Positions 7,732 through 18,422 of a DNA stretch of 41,278 bases are shown here, in pieces. The stretch's first letter is position 1. Each line of letters begins with the position of its first letter. The stretch lies in contig JADHLY010000013.1 of NCBI GenBank assembly GCA_016780385.1, positions 1-41,278 of the forward strand, in the 5' to 3' direction. The notes beneath the pieces are model-generated. The model was given only the letters and a program-made list of their open reading frames with translations, searched no databases and was not told the DNA's origin. The position numbers and the translations under genes were made by a program. This DNA comes from Flavobacteriales bacterium (GTDB lineage Bacteria; Bacteroidota; Bacteroidia; Flavobacteriales_D; Sanyastnellaceae).

Positions 7732-10700
7732 TTACTCTGCGCAGTTGGAGTCAAACACGACCAAGAAGTCGAGCAAGTCCGCTATACCGATCACGCCGTC
7801 ACCGGTGAGGTCGCCAGGGCAGTCATCTCCGCCGCCCGAATTGTCAAACAAGCAACTGCCGTTTTCCTGCGTCGCTTCAGCGTCGTAGTTGAGCGCATCG
7901 ACATAGGTGCAGCCCAAGCAGCTCGAGAGGTCACAAGACCCGTCGTTTTGCGTTGCAGCAGGATTGTAGTTGCAGGCCGAAGGCACCGTGCACCCGCCAC
8001 AACTGTCGAAGTCGCAGCTGCCATCGTCATCTGTGGCCAACGGCTCGTAATTACAGGCACCCGAACTGGTACAGCCTTCAATCTCGAGCTCGTCGCACAC
8101 ACCGTCGCCGTCGGCATCGTTGACGCAGTCTCCATCGCATGCGTACAGCAGGCCAACCGGGAACACGCAACTCGCATCGGCCAAGGTGGCCGCAGGATCA
8201 TAGTTGCACGCGCCAGGGGTCGTGCAACCCGCGCAACTCTCATACTCACAAGTGCCATCGGACTGGGTCGCGGTGTTGTCAAAATTGCAGGCCGTAGCAT
8301 CGAGACAGCCTAGGCAGCTCAAGGTCTCACAGGAGCCATCGTCGAAGGTCGCATTTGGATTGAAATTGCAGGCACCTGAAGCCGTACAACCGGTCACTTC
8401 AGTCGGATCACACAGACCATTCTGATTGTCATCCTCCAGGCAATTCCCATCGCAGTCCACGAAGGCACTGGCTGGGAAGCTGCAACTGCCATCATCTTGC
8501 GTCGCCGCATCATCATAGTTACAGGCCGCGCCATTGGTGCAACCTGCACATGTGATGTAGTCACAGCTGCCGTCATTGATCACCGCGTCATCCTCATAGT
8601 TGCAGGCATTGAAGTCTGTACATCCAGCGCAGCTCGTGCTTTCGCAACTCCCATCATCGAGTGTGGCATCTGCATCATAGTTGCAGGCAAACGGGCTGGT
8701 ACACCCTTCGGACTCTTCTTCGTCACACAAGCCATTCTCATTGCTGTCGTTCAAACAATTGCCATCGCAATCCACAAACGCGCTGCCTGGATAGGTGCAG
8801 GTGTTGGTCGAAATCGTCGCACTTGCGTCATAGTTGCAGGCCTGAGCATCCGTGCACCCATCGCAAGACGTATAGTCACAGCCTCCATCGTTCAAGGTGG
8901 CGTCAGCATCATAGTTGCACGCTGAGACGTCCGTACATCCGCTGCAGCTTTCGGTCTCGCAGCTGCCATCATCGCTCGTGGCATCCGCATCATAGTTGCA
9001 GCTGAGTGGCTCGGTGCAACCCGGTACTTCTTCCTCGTCGCATACCCCGTCACCATCGGTGTCATTGAGGCATTCGCCATCACAATCGACATAATCGACA
9101 CCGTAGTAGTCCTCCGGATAGAAACAGGTGGTCGCCAACGTGGCATCCGCATCGTAGTTGCAAGCCCCAGGAGTCAAGCATCCCGCACAAGAGGAGAACT
9201 CACAAGGGTTGACCGTATCCCCGAAGTTGCAGGCAAACGGCAAATCACAACCCGTCAGCTGGCCGGCCATCATCCCCGCCATGCCATAGGTGCAGCCATA
9301 GATGAGGACGGGATCCACTGAGGGGTCGTAATTGGTTGCCGCAGGATCTCCGCAGCAGGAGTAGAAATCACAGCTATTGTCATCCACCAGGGCGGTGGGA
9401 TCGTAGTTGCACGCAATGGTCACCGTGCATCCAGCACAAGAGCTGTATTCACACGAACCATCATCGGTCTCGGCGTCTTGGTCAAAATTGCAAGCTCCCA
9501 GTGATGTACAACCTTGGAGCCCCGCGTATTCGCACAAGGTGGCGTCATTGAAGTTCGCATCGGGGTTATACGTGAGCGCAGCCTCATCCGTACAACCAAT
9601 GATGATACAGCTTCCATCGTCTTGGGTCGCATCGGGATCGTAGTTGACCGCGTCGGGATTCAAACAGCCCTTGCAACTGAACAGGTCACAGCTTCCGTCG
9701 TCAAAAGTGAAGCCCGGCTCATAGTTGCAGGCAGCTGGGTTCAAGCAACCGTAGCAGCTTTCTGTCTCGCAGGTGCCGTCATCCACGGTGGCTTCGGAAT
9801 CGAAGTTGCACGCAAACTGGTTGGTACATCCCAAGTAGAAGCAGGAGCCATCACTGTAGTCGGCGTCGGCATCATAGTTGTCGGCCTCGGAGTCCGTGCA
9901 TCCTGTAAAGAGGCAGCTGCCATCATCCAAAGTGGCATCTTCGTCGTAGTTGATCGCATCGGCATCGGTGCATCCGCGACAGCTGAGCAGATCGCAACTG
10001 TTGTCGTTGATGGTCGCCGTGGGGTCATAATTGCAGGCCACACTGTACGTGCAACCATAGCAGGAGGTCAGGTCACATGTACCGTCATCCACATTGGCTC
10101 CGTCGTCGTAATTGCACGCTGTAGGGTCGGTACAACCGAGGAATTCACAGCTGCCGTCATTGAGGTCTGCACCTTCATCGTAGTTGTCCGCCAACGGGTT
10201 CGTGCACCCCTCGTAGAGACAGGTCCCATCATCTTGGGTGGCGTCCTCATCGTAGTTGACAGCGTTTGCATCGGTACAACCGCGGCAAGACGTAAAGTCG
10301 CAAGAATAGTCGCTGACCTCAGCCTCCTCATCGTAGTTACAAGCGGTAGGGTTGATGCATCCATAGCAAGAGAAGTCGCAGCTGCCATCATCGGCGTTGG
10401 CCACAGCAGCATAGTTACATGCCGCGACATCGGTACAGCCTACAATCGAGCAGGAACCGTCGTCTACATCGGCGTCAGCGTCATAGTTCTGGGCTGTCGG
10501 ATTGGTACACCCCGCCAACAAGCAACTGCCGTTGTCGATGGTGGCCGTGGGGTCATAGTTGATGGCGTTACCATCCGTGCAGCCGAGACAGCTGAAGAAA
10601 TCACAGGACCCGTTGTTGACGTCAGCCTCTGGATTGTAGTTACACGCCGAGGCTTCAGTACATCCAAAGATGTTGTCCGTGTCGCAGATGCCGTCTCCGT

Positions 10701-13572
10701 TCAAATCGGTGGGGCAATCACCGCCGCAATTGCCCAAGGCATCCTCGACCGCGCAACTGCCATCGTCGTCCGTAGCTGCTGGATCGTAATTGCATGACGT
10801 GAGGTTGGTGCACCCTGGCACCTCTGCATTGTCGCACACGCCATCCATGTCAATGTCACTGGGACAGTCTCCACCGCAGACCCCGAGGGCGTCTTCCTGG
10901 TTGCCTGCACAGTCACAAGCACCCGCTGGAATGTCCGCGCAGCCACAGTCATACACGGCGCCAGGGCCATTGCAAATGCCACAGGCATCCAATGCACCTA
11001 CGCAATCGTCTACGTCGTCGCAAATGCCGTCATCGTCGGCGTCAGCAGTACAATCTCCGCCGCAGATGCCGAGGGCGTCTTCTGCGTTTCCTGCACAGTC
11101 ACAAGCGCCCGTCGGAATATCGGTGCAACCACAGTCGTACACGGCGCCAGGGCCGTTGCAAATGCCGCAGGCATCCAACGCACCCACGCAATCGTCTACG
11201 TCGTCACAAATGCCGTCATCGTCAGCGTCAGCAGTGCAATCACCACCGCACACCCCGAGGGCATCGGCCTGGTTTCCATCACAGTCACAGTCCCCGGCTG
11301 AAATACCTGACCCACCACATACACCGCACTCGTCGGGGTATGTGCACGTGCCGTCATTGTCGGTGGCCGCAGCATCATAGTTGCAGGCCGTCTCATCGTC
11401 ACAACCCTGCACCTCGTCCTCATCGCAAATGTCATCGCCGTCTGCGTCATTGACACAGTCGCCTGCACAGTCGAGCAAATCAGACTCGGGATAGGTACAG
11501 GCGGGATTGCCGGTATCGGCCGTACAGTTTCCTCCGATGGGCAGGTTCAACGTGATGAAGTTGATGTTGTCTCCCTCTGGGAAGACCTGAATGTTCATGT
11601 TGCCACTGACCTGACCGTCCGTGGTGAATTGTGCAAGGAGCACGGTGCCGTCCGTATCGGGGTATCCATTGGCATCGCCGTTGAGGATGTACCATACGCC
11701 ACCGACTTCATCGTCGATCAGGATGTTGCCGCCAGGGGCGCCAAAGCCAGGCTCGAATTGCAATGCCCAATTCTGACTTGGAGAGTTGACCAGGGAAGCG
11801 GCATTCTCGCCGTCAGCGGAACTCGCCGGCCCATCCAATCCAATCGTCACCCAGCTGTCGTATGCAAGGGCTGGGAATGCCGGAAGGAGCAGCGGATTGA
11901 CGTTTTCCGGTGTTGTCCCGCCCAACGCATCTTGATAGAAAGACGTGGTGGTTTGCACTGAAAGCGGCTCGTTGATGTTGCCATAGACTGACGTCACGAA
12001 ATCCGTAGGGTTCTCTGCATGGAGCAGCACCCGATATGTGGTCATCCCCGCCAAAACGCCATCGGCATGTTCTGCGACGGTGCGCAATTCAAGACAATAC
12101 CCGTCGTCCACGGTCGGGGGCGTGTAGGGCAAGGCGTTGGGATCGTAGTTGCATGCCTCAGGATCGTCGCACGTTTGTTCCTCTGTGTCGTCGCACACGC
12201 CATTTTCATTGACATCGGCTGTACAGTTGCCACCGCACACGCCGAGGGCATCAAGGGTGTTGCCGTCGCAATCACATGCCCCATTGGGCAAATCAGTACA
12301 ACCGCAAGCATAGATCGCTCCTGGCCCGTTGCACACACCGCAGGCATCCTCTGAGCCAATGCAACCGTCCACATCGTCGCAAATGCCGTCAGCATCGGTA
12401 TCGGCTGTGCAGCCACCGCCGCACACCCCTACTGCATCCAATTGGTTGCCATCGCAGTCACAGTCTCCGGGTGGCAATGCTTCGCACCCGCAATCACCGG
12501 TGGCACCTGGACCATTGCACACTCCGCATTCGTCCAATTGGCCGATGCACTCGTCTACGTCGTCACAAATGCCATCGGCATCAGCATCAGCGGTACAATC
12601 GCCGCCGCACACACCAGCGGCGTCCAACTGATTGCCTGCGCAATCACAAGCGCCTGCCGGTAGATCGGAACATCCACATGCGTAGATGTCTCCTGGGCCG
12701 TTGCAAACACCACAAGCGTCCAACGCACCCAAGCACTCATCAATGTCATCGCAAATGCCATCTTCGTCTGCATCGTCCGTGCAATCGCCACCGCAATTGC
12801 CCAGCGCATCGTCATACAGACAACTGTCATTTCCACCGCCGGTAGAACAGTTCACATCCAAACCAAAGGGCAGGGTCAACAGCAGAAAATTGATGTTGTC
12901 TCCCTCGGGAAACACTTGGACATTCAAGGTGCCGGATAGGTCACCATCCGTCGTGAATTGCCCCACCAACACCCGTCCATCGGCATCGGGATAACCATTG
13001 GCATCACCATTGAGGATGTACCACACGCCGCCGACGGCGTCATCGATGACGATGTCGCCGCCCGGGGCGCCATTGCCCGGATCAAATTGCAGGGACCAAT
13101 TCTGACCGGGTGAGTTCACCACCGAAGCGGCATTTTCTCCAAGATTGGGGTCTGCGGGGCCATCCAAGCCAATGGTGACCCAACTGTCATATGCCAAGCC
13201 TGGGAAACTCGGCAGCAGCAGCGGGTTGATGTTTTGTGGCGTGACGCCCCCCAGAATGTGTTGGGTGAAAATGGTGGTGGTCGACACCGTCAAAGGCGTA
13301 TTCTGATTGCCAGAGACCGATGTCACAAAGTCCGTTGCATTCAGGGTCTGGACATACACTCGGTAGGTCGTCTGACCGGCCAGGACGCCAGAAGTGTGTG
13401 CGGTCACCACCTCGGTGAAGAGGCAGTAATCGGTTAACGGCTCATCCACAATAGGGTCGGCGAGCGGGTCGTAGTTACAAGCCAAGGGGTCACCACAGTC
13501 CTGGGCTGTGGCGATGGTTACAGTGCCAACAAAGGCCAGCAGCAAACACAACAATCGGTTCAAATTGTGCAT
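7732..13572 (-). CDS. Giant secreted CNYD-repeat protein (about 1946 aa) with a terminal dockerin-like motif
   Basis: The frame is open from 13647, but the ATG at 13572 is chosen because a clean signal peptide begins there (hydrophobic LLCLLLAFVG, cleavage after about residue 24). Order of parts: a lone CNYD unit; a roughly 200-residue unrecognised domain (about 47-241); a thrombospondin type 3-like block with ICDDVDECIG and CGVCNGPG motifs (about 247-461); another CNYD unit; a second copy of the 200-residue domain (about 487-684); a second thrombospondin-like block (about 700-914); then a long CNYD array to about residue 1910. I count roughly 36 CNYD units in all. The final 31 residues hold a single dockerin/EF-hand-like loop (DLTGDGVIGIADLLDFL). 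No enzymatic motif or T9SS sorting domain was seen. The very high Cys and Asp content suggests a disulfide-bonded, calcium-loaded extracellular fibre or adhesin; this is inference. Confidence 0.85.
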   Translation of the reverse strand: MHNLNRLLCLLLAFVGTVTIATAQDCGDPLACNYDPLADPIVDEPLTDYCLFTEVVTAHTSGVLAGQTTYRVYVQTLNATDFVTSVSGNQNTPLTVSTTTIFTQHILGGVTPQNINPLLLPSFPGLAYDSWVTIGLDGPADPNLGENAASVVNSPGQNWSLQFDPGNGAPGGDIVIDDAVGGVWYILNGDANGYPDADGRVLVGQFTTDGDLSGTLNVQVFPEGDNINFLLLTLPFGLDVNCSTGGGNDSCLYDDALGNCGGDCTDDADEDGICDDIDECLGALDACGVCNGPGDIYACGCSDLPAGACDCAGNQLDAAGVCGGDCTADADADGICDDVDECIGQLDECGVCNGPGATGDCGCEALPPGDCDCDGNQLDAVGVCGGGCTADTDADGICDDVDGCIGSEDACGVCNGPGAIYACGCTDLPNGACDCDGNTLDALGVCGGNCTADVNENGVCDDTEEQTCDDPEACNYDPNALPYTPPTVDDGYCLELRTVAEHADGVLAGMTTYRVLLHAENPTDFVTSVYGNINEPLSVQTTTSFYQDALGGTTPENVNPLLLPAFPALAYDSWVTIGLDGPASSADGENAASLVNSPSQNWALQFEPGFGAPGGNILIDDEVGGVWYILNGDANGYPDTDGTVLLAQFTTDGQVSGNMNIQVFPEGDNINFITLNLPIGGNCTADTGNPACTYPESDLLDCAGDCVNDADGDDICDEDEVQGCDDETACNYDAAATDNDGTCTYPDECGVCGGSGISAGDCDCDGNQADALGVCGGDCTADADDDGICDDVDDCVGALDACGICNGPGAVYDCGCTDIPTGACDCAGNAEDALGICGGDCTADADDDGICDDVDDCVGALDACGICNGPGAVYDCGCADIPAGACDCAGNQEDALGVCGGDCPSDIDMDGVCDNAEVPGCTNLTSCNYDPAATDDDGSCAVEDALGNCGGDCPTDLNGDGICDTDNIFGCTEASACNYNPEADVNNGSCDFFSCLGCTDGNAINYDPTATIDNGSCLLAGCTNPTAQNYDADADVDDGSCSIVGCTDVAACNYAAVANADDGSCDFSCYGCINPTACNYDEEAEVSDYSCDFTSCRGCTDANAVNYDEDATQDDGTCLYEGCTNPLADNYDEGADLNDGSCEFLGCTDPTACNYDDGANVDDGTCDLTSCYGCTYSVACNYDPTATINDNSCDLLSCRGCTDADAINYDEDATLDDGSCLFTGCTDSEADNYDADADYSDGSCFYLGCTNQFACNFDSEATVDDGTCETESCYGCLNPAACNYEPGFTFDDGSCDLFSCKGCLNPDAVNYDPDATQDDGSCIIIGCTDEAALTYNPDANFNDATLCEYAGLQGCTSLGACNFDQDAETDDGSCEYSSCAGCTVTIACNYDPTALVDDNSCDFYSCCGDPAATNYDPSVDPVLIYGCTYGMAGMMAGQLTGCDLPFACNFGDTVNPCEFSSCAGCLTPGACNYDADATLATTCFYPEDYYGVDYVDCDGECLNDTDGDGVCDEEEVPGCTEPLSCNYDADATSDDGSCETESCSGCTDVSACNYDADATLNDGGCDYTSCDGCTDAQACNYDASATISTNTCTYPGSAFVDCDGNCLNDSNENGLCDEEESEGCTSPFACNYDADATLDDGSCESTSCAGCTDFNACNYEDDAVINDGSCDYITCAGCTNGAACNYDDAATQDDGSCSFPASAFVDCDGNCLEDDNQNGLCDPTEVTGCTASGACNFNPNATFDDGSCETLSCLGCLDATACNFDNTATQSDGTCEYESCAGCTTPGACNYDPAATLADASCVFPVGLLYACDGDCVNDADGDGVCDELEIEGCTSSGACNYEPLATDDDGSCDFDSCGGCTVPSACNYNPAATQNDGSCDLSSCLGCTYVDALNYDAEATQENGSCLFDNSGGGDDCPGDLTGDGVIGIADLLDFLVVFDSNCAE
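7915..9183 (-). repeat. Four tandem copies of a three-unit CNYD block
   Basis: Twelve consecutive CNYD units in the giant protein alternate as one long unit (51-54 residues, with a CDGNCLND-type extension) followed by two short 27-residue units ending in SC plus one residue. The long-short-short pattern repeats four times, with block lengths of 108, 105, 105 and 105 residues. The lengths sum exactly to the 1269 bp of this interval. Confidence 0.9.
9433..10665 (-). repeat. Four tandem copies of a four-unit CNYD block
   Basis: Sixteen consecutive short units cycle through four types. These are an ACNY unit ending in SCL/SCR/SCK; a unit whose ACNY is replaced by AINY or AVNY and that lacks the SC tail; a unit with AQNY, ADNY or ALTY; and an ACNY/ACNF unit ending in SCY or SCA. 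The cycle repeats four times with block lengths of 101, 102, 102 and 106 residues, summing exactly to 1233 bp. Confidence 0.9.
10894..11265 (-). repeat. 186-bp coding tandem duplication (thrombospondin type 3-like)
   Basis: Two adjacent 62-residue copies (11265-11080 and 11079-10894) differ at only 4 residues. Each carries DALG(V/I)CGGDC, ICDDVDDCVGALDACG and CNGPGAVYDCGC. The duplication lies within the second thrombospondin type 3-like block of the giant protein. Confidence 0.88.
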
Positions 13573-13622
13573 CAGAATTTGGATAGTTCCCTGAAGATAC
13601 GGGCATTCCCTGCTTTTGTTTC

Positions 13623-13647
13623 CAAATTCAGGAATGACATTCGTCAA
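13623..13647 (-). promoter_or_regulatory. Possible promoter elements for the giant repeat gene
   Basis: On the minus strand TGAATTTG (13630-13623) matches five of the six fixed bases of the Bacteroidota -7 element TAnnTTTG. A TTG lies upstream at 13647-13645, but the 14-base spacing is shorter than the usual 17-19. The region lies between the ligA stop codon and the start of the giant gene. This is a weak call. Confidence 0.25.
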
Positions 13648-13673
13648 GTGCAGAAAATTCTGACGGAGCAGGA

Positions 13674-16612
<2,939 letters not shown>

Positions 16613-16620
16613 CAGGCGGT

Positions 16621-16983
16621 TCAGGCGATGTTGCGGGCGATCAACTCCGCTGTAGCCGGGTTGGTGGCCAAGGGGATGTTGTAGACGTCACAGAGCCTCA
16701 ACAGCATGTTGATGTCGGGTTCGTGCGGATGCTTGCCCATCGGGTCTCGAAAAAAGATCACCCCCGCCACCTTGCCCTCTGTGATGCGTGAGGCGATCTG
16801 GGCGTCCCCTCCTTTGGGACCGGACGCCACAGTTTCCACATTGATGCCCTTTTCGGCGAGCCTGCCTCCTGTCGTTTTCGTCGCCAGGGTCGGCACCTGA
16901 GAGAAGAACTTTCGGTTGCTCAACACGAAGTCGACCAGCTCCTGTTTCTTCCCGTCGTGCGCAATCAATGCGATGTACTTCAT
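16621..16983 (-). CDS. mgsA: Methylglyoxal synthase
   Basis: MgsA converts dihydroxyacetone phosphate to methylglyoxal and phosphate, bypassing lower glycolysis when sugar phosphates accumulate. The 120-residue protein has the phosphate-binding and catalytic segment SGPKGGDAQIASRI (Asp60 corresponds to the catalytic Asp71 of E. coli), the FFRDP segment with Asp80, His87 in HPHEPD, and the closing NIPLATNPATAELI. It is shorter than the E. coli protein at both ends but keeps the whole core. Its ATG overlaps the stop codon of the upstream GH13 gene (ATGA), so the two are probably translationally coupled, linking glucan degradation and overflow of triose phosphate. Confidence 0.95.
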   Translation of the reverse strand: MKYIALIAHDGKKQELVDFVLSNRKFFSQVPTLATKTTGGRLAEKGINVETVASGPKGGDAQIASRITEGKVAGVIFFRDPMGKHPHEPDINMLLRLCDVYNIPLATNPATAELIARNIA

Positions 16984-18407
16984 GCGCCTTGCTTGACGAA
17001 GACCTCAAAACTCCAAGGGTCCCAGGTCGTCTTGTCGATGGACTTCCGTGAATACGTAGCGCGGTAGCCCTCGAGCCCCTCCGGTGTGAATTCAACCGGC
17101 GCATCGCTGAGATTGACCACCACCCGCACCGAAGTGCCTTCCGCAGCGCGCTCGAAATAGAGCACATCACCTTCTTCAACGAGTTGTTGGGCGCGGGCAC
17201 CGAATTCACCGTTGTACAGCGGCGCATAACGGTGGTGGACATCGTGCAGGATGCGGTAGAACGACATTGAACGATAATCCCCCCAATTGATGGTGTCCTT
17301 TTCAAAGAAGCGGAGGCGCTTGTCCATGTCGCTTTCCTGACCGCCGTAAACCAACGGCATTCCGAACAGTGTTCCGCACATCACCGCCATGGCCCGCGTG
17401 GCTTCTCCATAGCGCTCAGCCGTGGTGCCGTTCCATGAATTCTCATCGTGGTTGGTGATGAAGTTTAAGCGGTAGGCCGAAGCCGGGAAACGATCAAACT
17501 CCTTGGCCATGTAAGCCCTGACATCATCGGCCGACTTCTCTCCCTTGGCGATTTCGTTGGTCAGATGGTGGAATTCCCACGCATAGCTTGCGTCGAAAGC
17601 CCGCTCATGGTGCTCAGGCTCTTCGGCCTCAGCCAACATGAACACCTCGGGATTTACCCCCTCCAATGTCTTGCGCACCCGGTTCCAGAATGGGGTCGGC
17701 ACCTTGCCCGCCACGTCGCAACGGAATCCGTCCACACCATGGTCTTCTACCCAGTAGACCATGGCTTCCTCCATGGCGTCGTAGAGGCCATTGGATTCAC
17801 CATTGTCCCAATCGAGCTGGGCTACATCCACCCAGTCGGTTCCCGTGGGCGGCTGCAACTGTCCGGCTTCATCAAGCAGGTAATAGCCCATACCTATGGA
17901 ATCGCGGGTCCACGTGGCATCGAAAGCGGTGTGGTTGGCCACCCAGTCGATGATGACCTTCAATTCATAGTCGTGTGCCCGTTGGACAAACGCGTCAAAA
18001 TCTTCCCAAGTGCCATAATCGGGATTGAGCGCCAGGTAATCCTGTACACTGTACGGACTGCCCAAGGAGGGGCTTCCGGGCTCCACCAGACGGTTGTTGT
18101 CGTTCTCGCCGCCTTTGCGGTTGACCTCGCCAATGGGATGCACGGGCATCAACCAAATCACATCTACGCCGAGCTGTTTGATGCGGGCCAAATCGGACAT
18201 TGCGCCATGCAGGTCTCCTTCGGGGGTGTGTTGGCGCACATTCATCTCATAGATGACGGCATTTTGCGACCATGCAGGGTGCACCAAGGCGTCGGAAGTG
18301 TCGGTAGCATTCACCGCTTGGGCTTGGGCCGAGTCGCGGTCTGCTGGTGCATTGGAGCATGAAAAAAGCAGCAGCATGGCTGCGCTAATGGAGAGAATGC
18401 GAATCAT
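16980..18407 (-). CDS. Alpha-amylase family (GH13) lipoprotein
   Basis: The 475-residue protein begins with a lipoprotein signal peptide ending LLFSC (lipidated Cys17). It is therefore expected to be membrane-anchored, facing the periplasm or the cell surface. The GH13 (beta/alpha)8 core has DWVANHT at about 154-160, the catalytic nucleophile Asp231 in DGFRCDVAG, the acid/base Glu260 in MLAEAEE, and the transition-state Asp321 in FITNHDENSWNG. A C-terminal all-beta domain (about 395-475) follows. It should hydrolyse or rearrange alpha-glucans; the exact specificity is not readable. It starts 15 bp after parC and overlaps mgsA by 4 bp. The placement of a surface glycoside hydrolase inside a topoisomerase/ligase operon is unusual. 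Confidence 0.92.
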   Translation of the reverse strand: MIRILSISAAMLLLFSCSNAPADRDSAQAQAVNATDTSDALVHPAWSQNAVIYEMNVRQHTPEGDLHGAMSDLARIKQLGVDVIWLMPVHPIGEVNRKGGENDNNRLVEPGSPSLGSPYSVQDYLALNPDYGTWEDFDAFVQRAHDYELKVIIDWVANHTAFDATWTRDSIGMGYYLLDEAGQLQPPTGTDWVDVAQLDWDNGESNGLYDAMEEAMVYWVEDHGVDGFRCDVAGKVPTPFWNRVRKTLEGVNPEVFMLAEAEEPEHHERAFDASYAWEFHHLTNEIAKGEKSADDVRAYMAKEFDRFPASAYRLNFITNHDENSWNGTTAERYGEATRAMAVMCGTLFGMPLVYGGQESDMDKRLRFFEKDTINWGDYRSMSFYRILHDVHHRYAPLYNGEFGARAQQLVEEGDVLYFERAAEGTSVRVVVNLSDAPVEFTPEGLEGYRATYSRKSIDKTTWDPWSFEVFVKQGA

Positions 18408-18422
18408 GGTGTCAAGATATCT

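Noticed and set aside
7915-10665. Regular short tandem repeats that might suggest a CRISPR array
   Set aside because: The repeats are coding in one continuous frame, vary in length and sequence, and have no constant repeat with unique spacers; no cas genes are present.
2443-13437. Many open frames on both strands inside the two CNYD-repeat genes, some over 400 codons (for example 9514-10797 on the plus strand)
   Set aside because: They are shadows caused by the biased codon pattern of the repeats. They lack signal peptides or known domains, and they mirror the repeat period of the real minus-strand frame.
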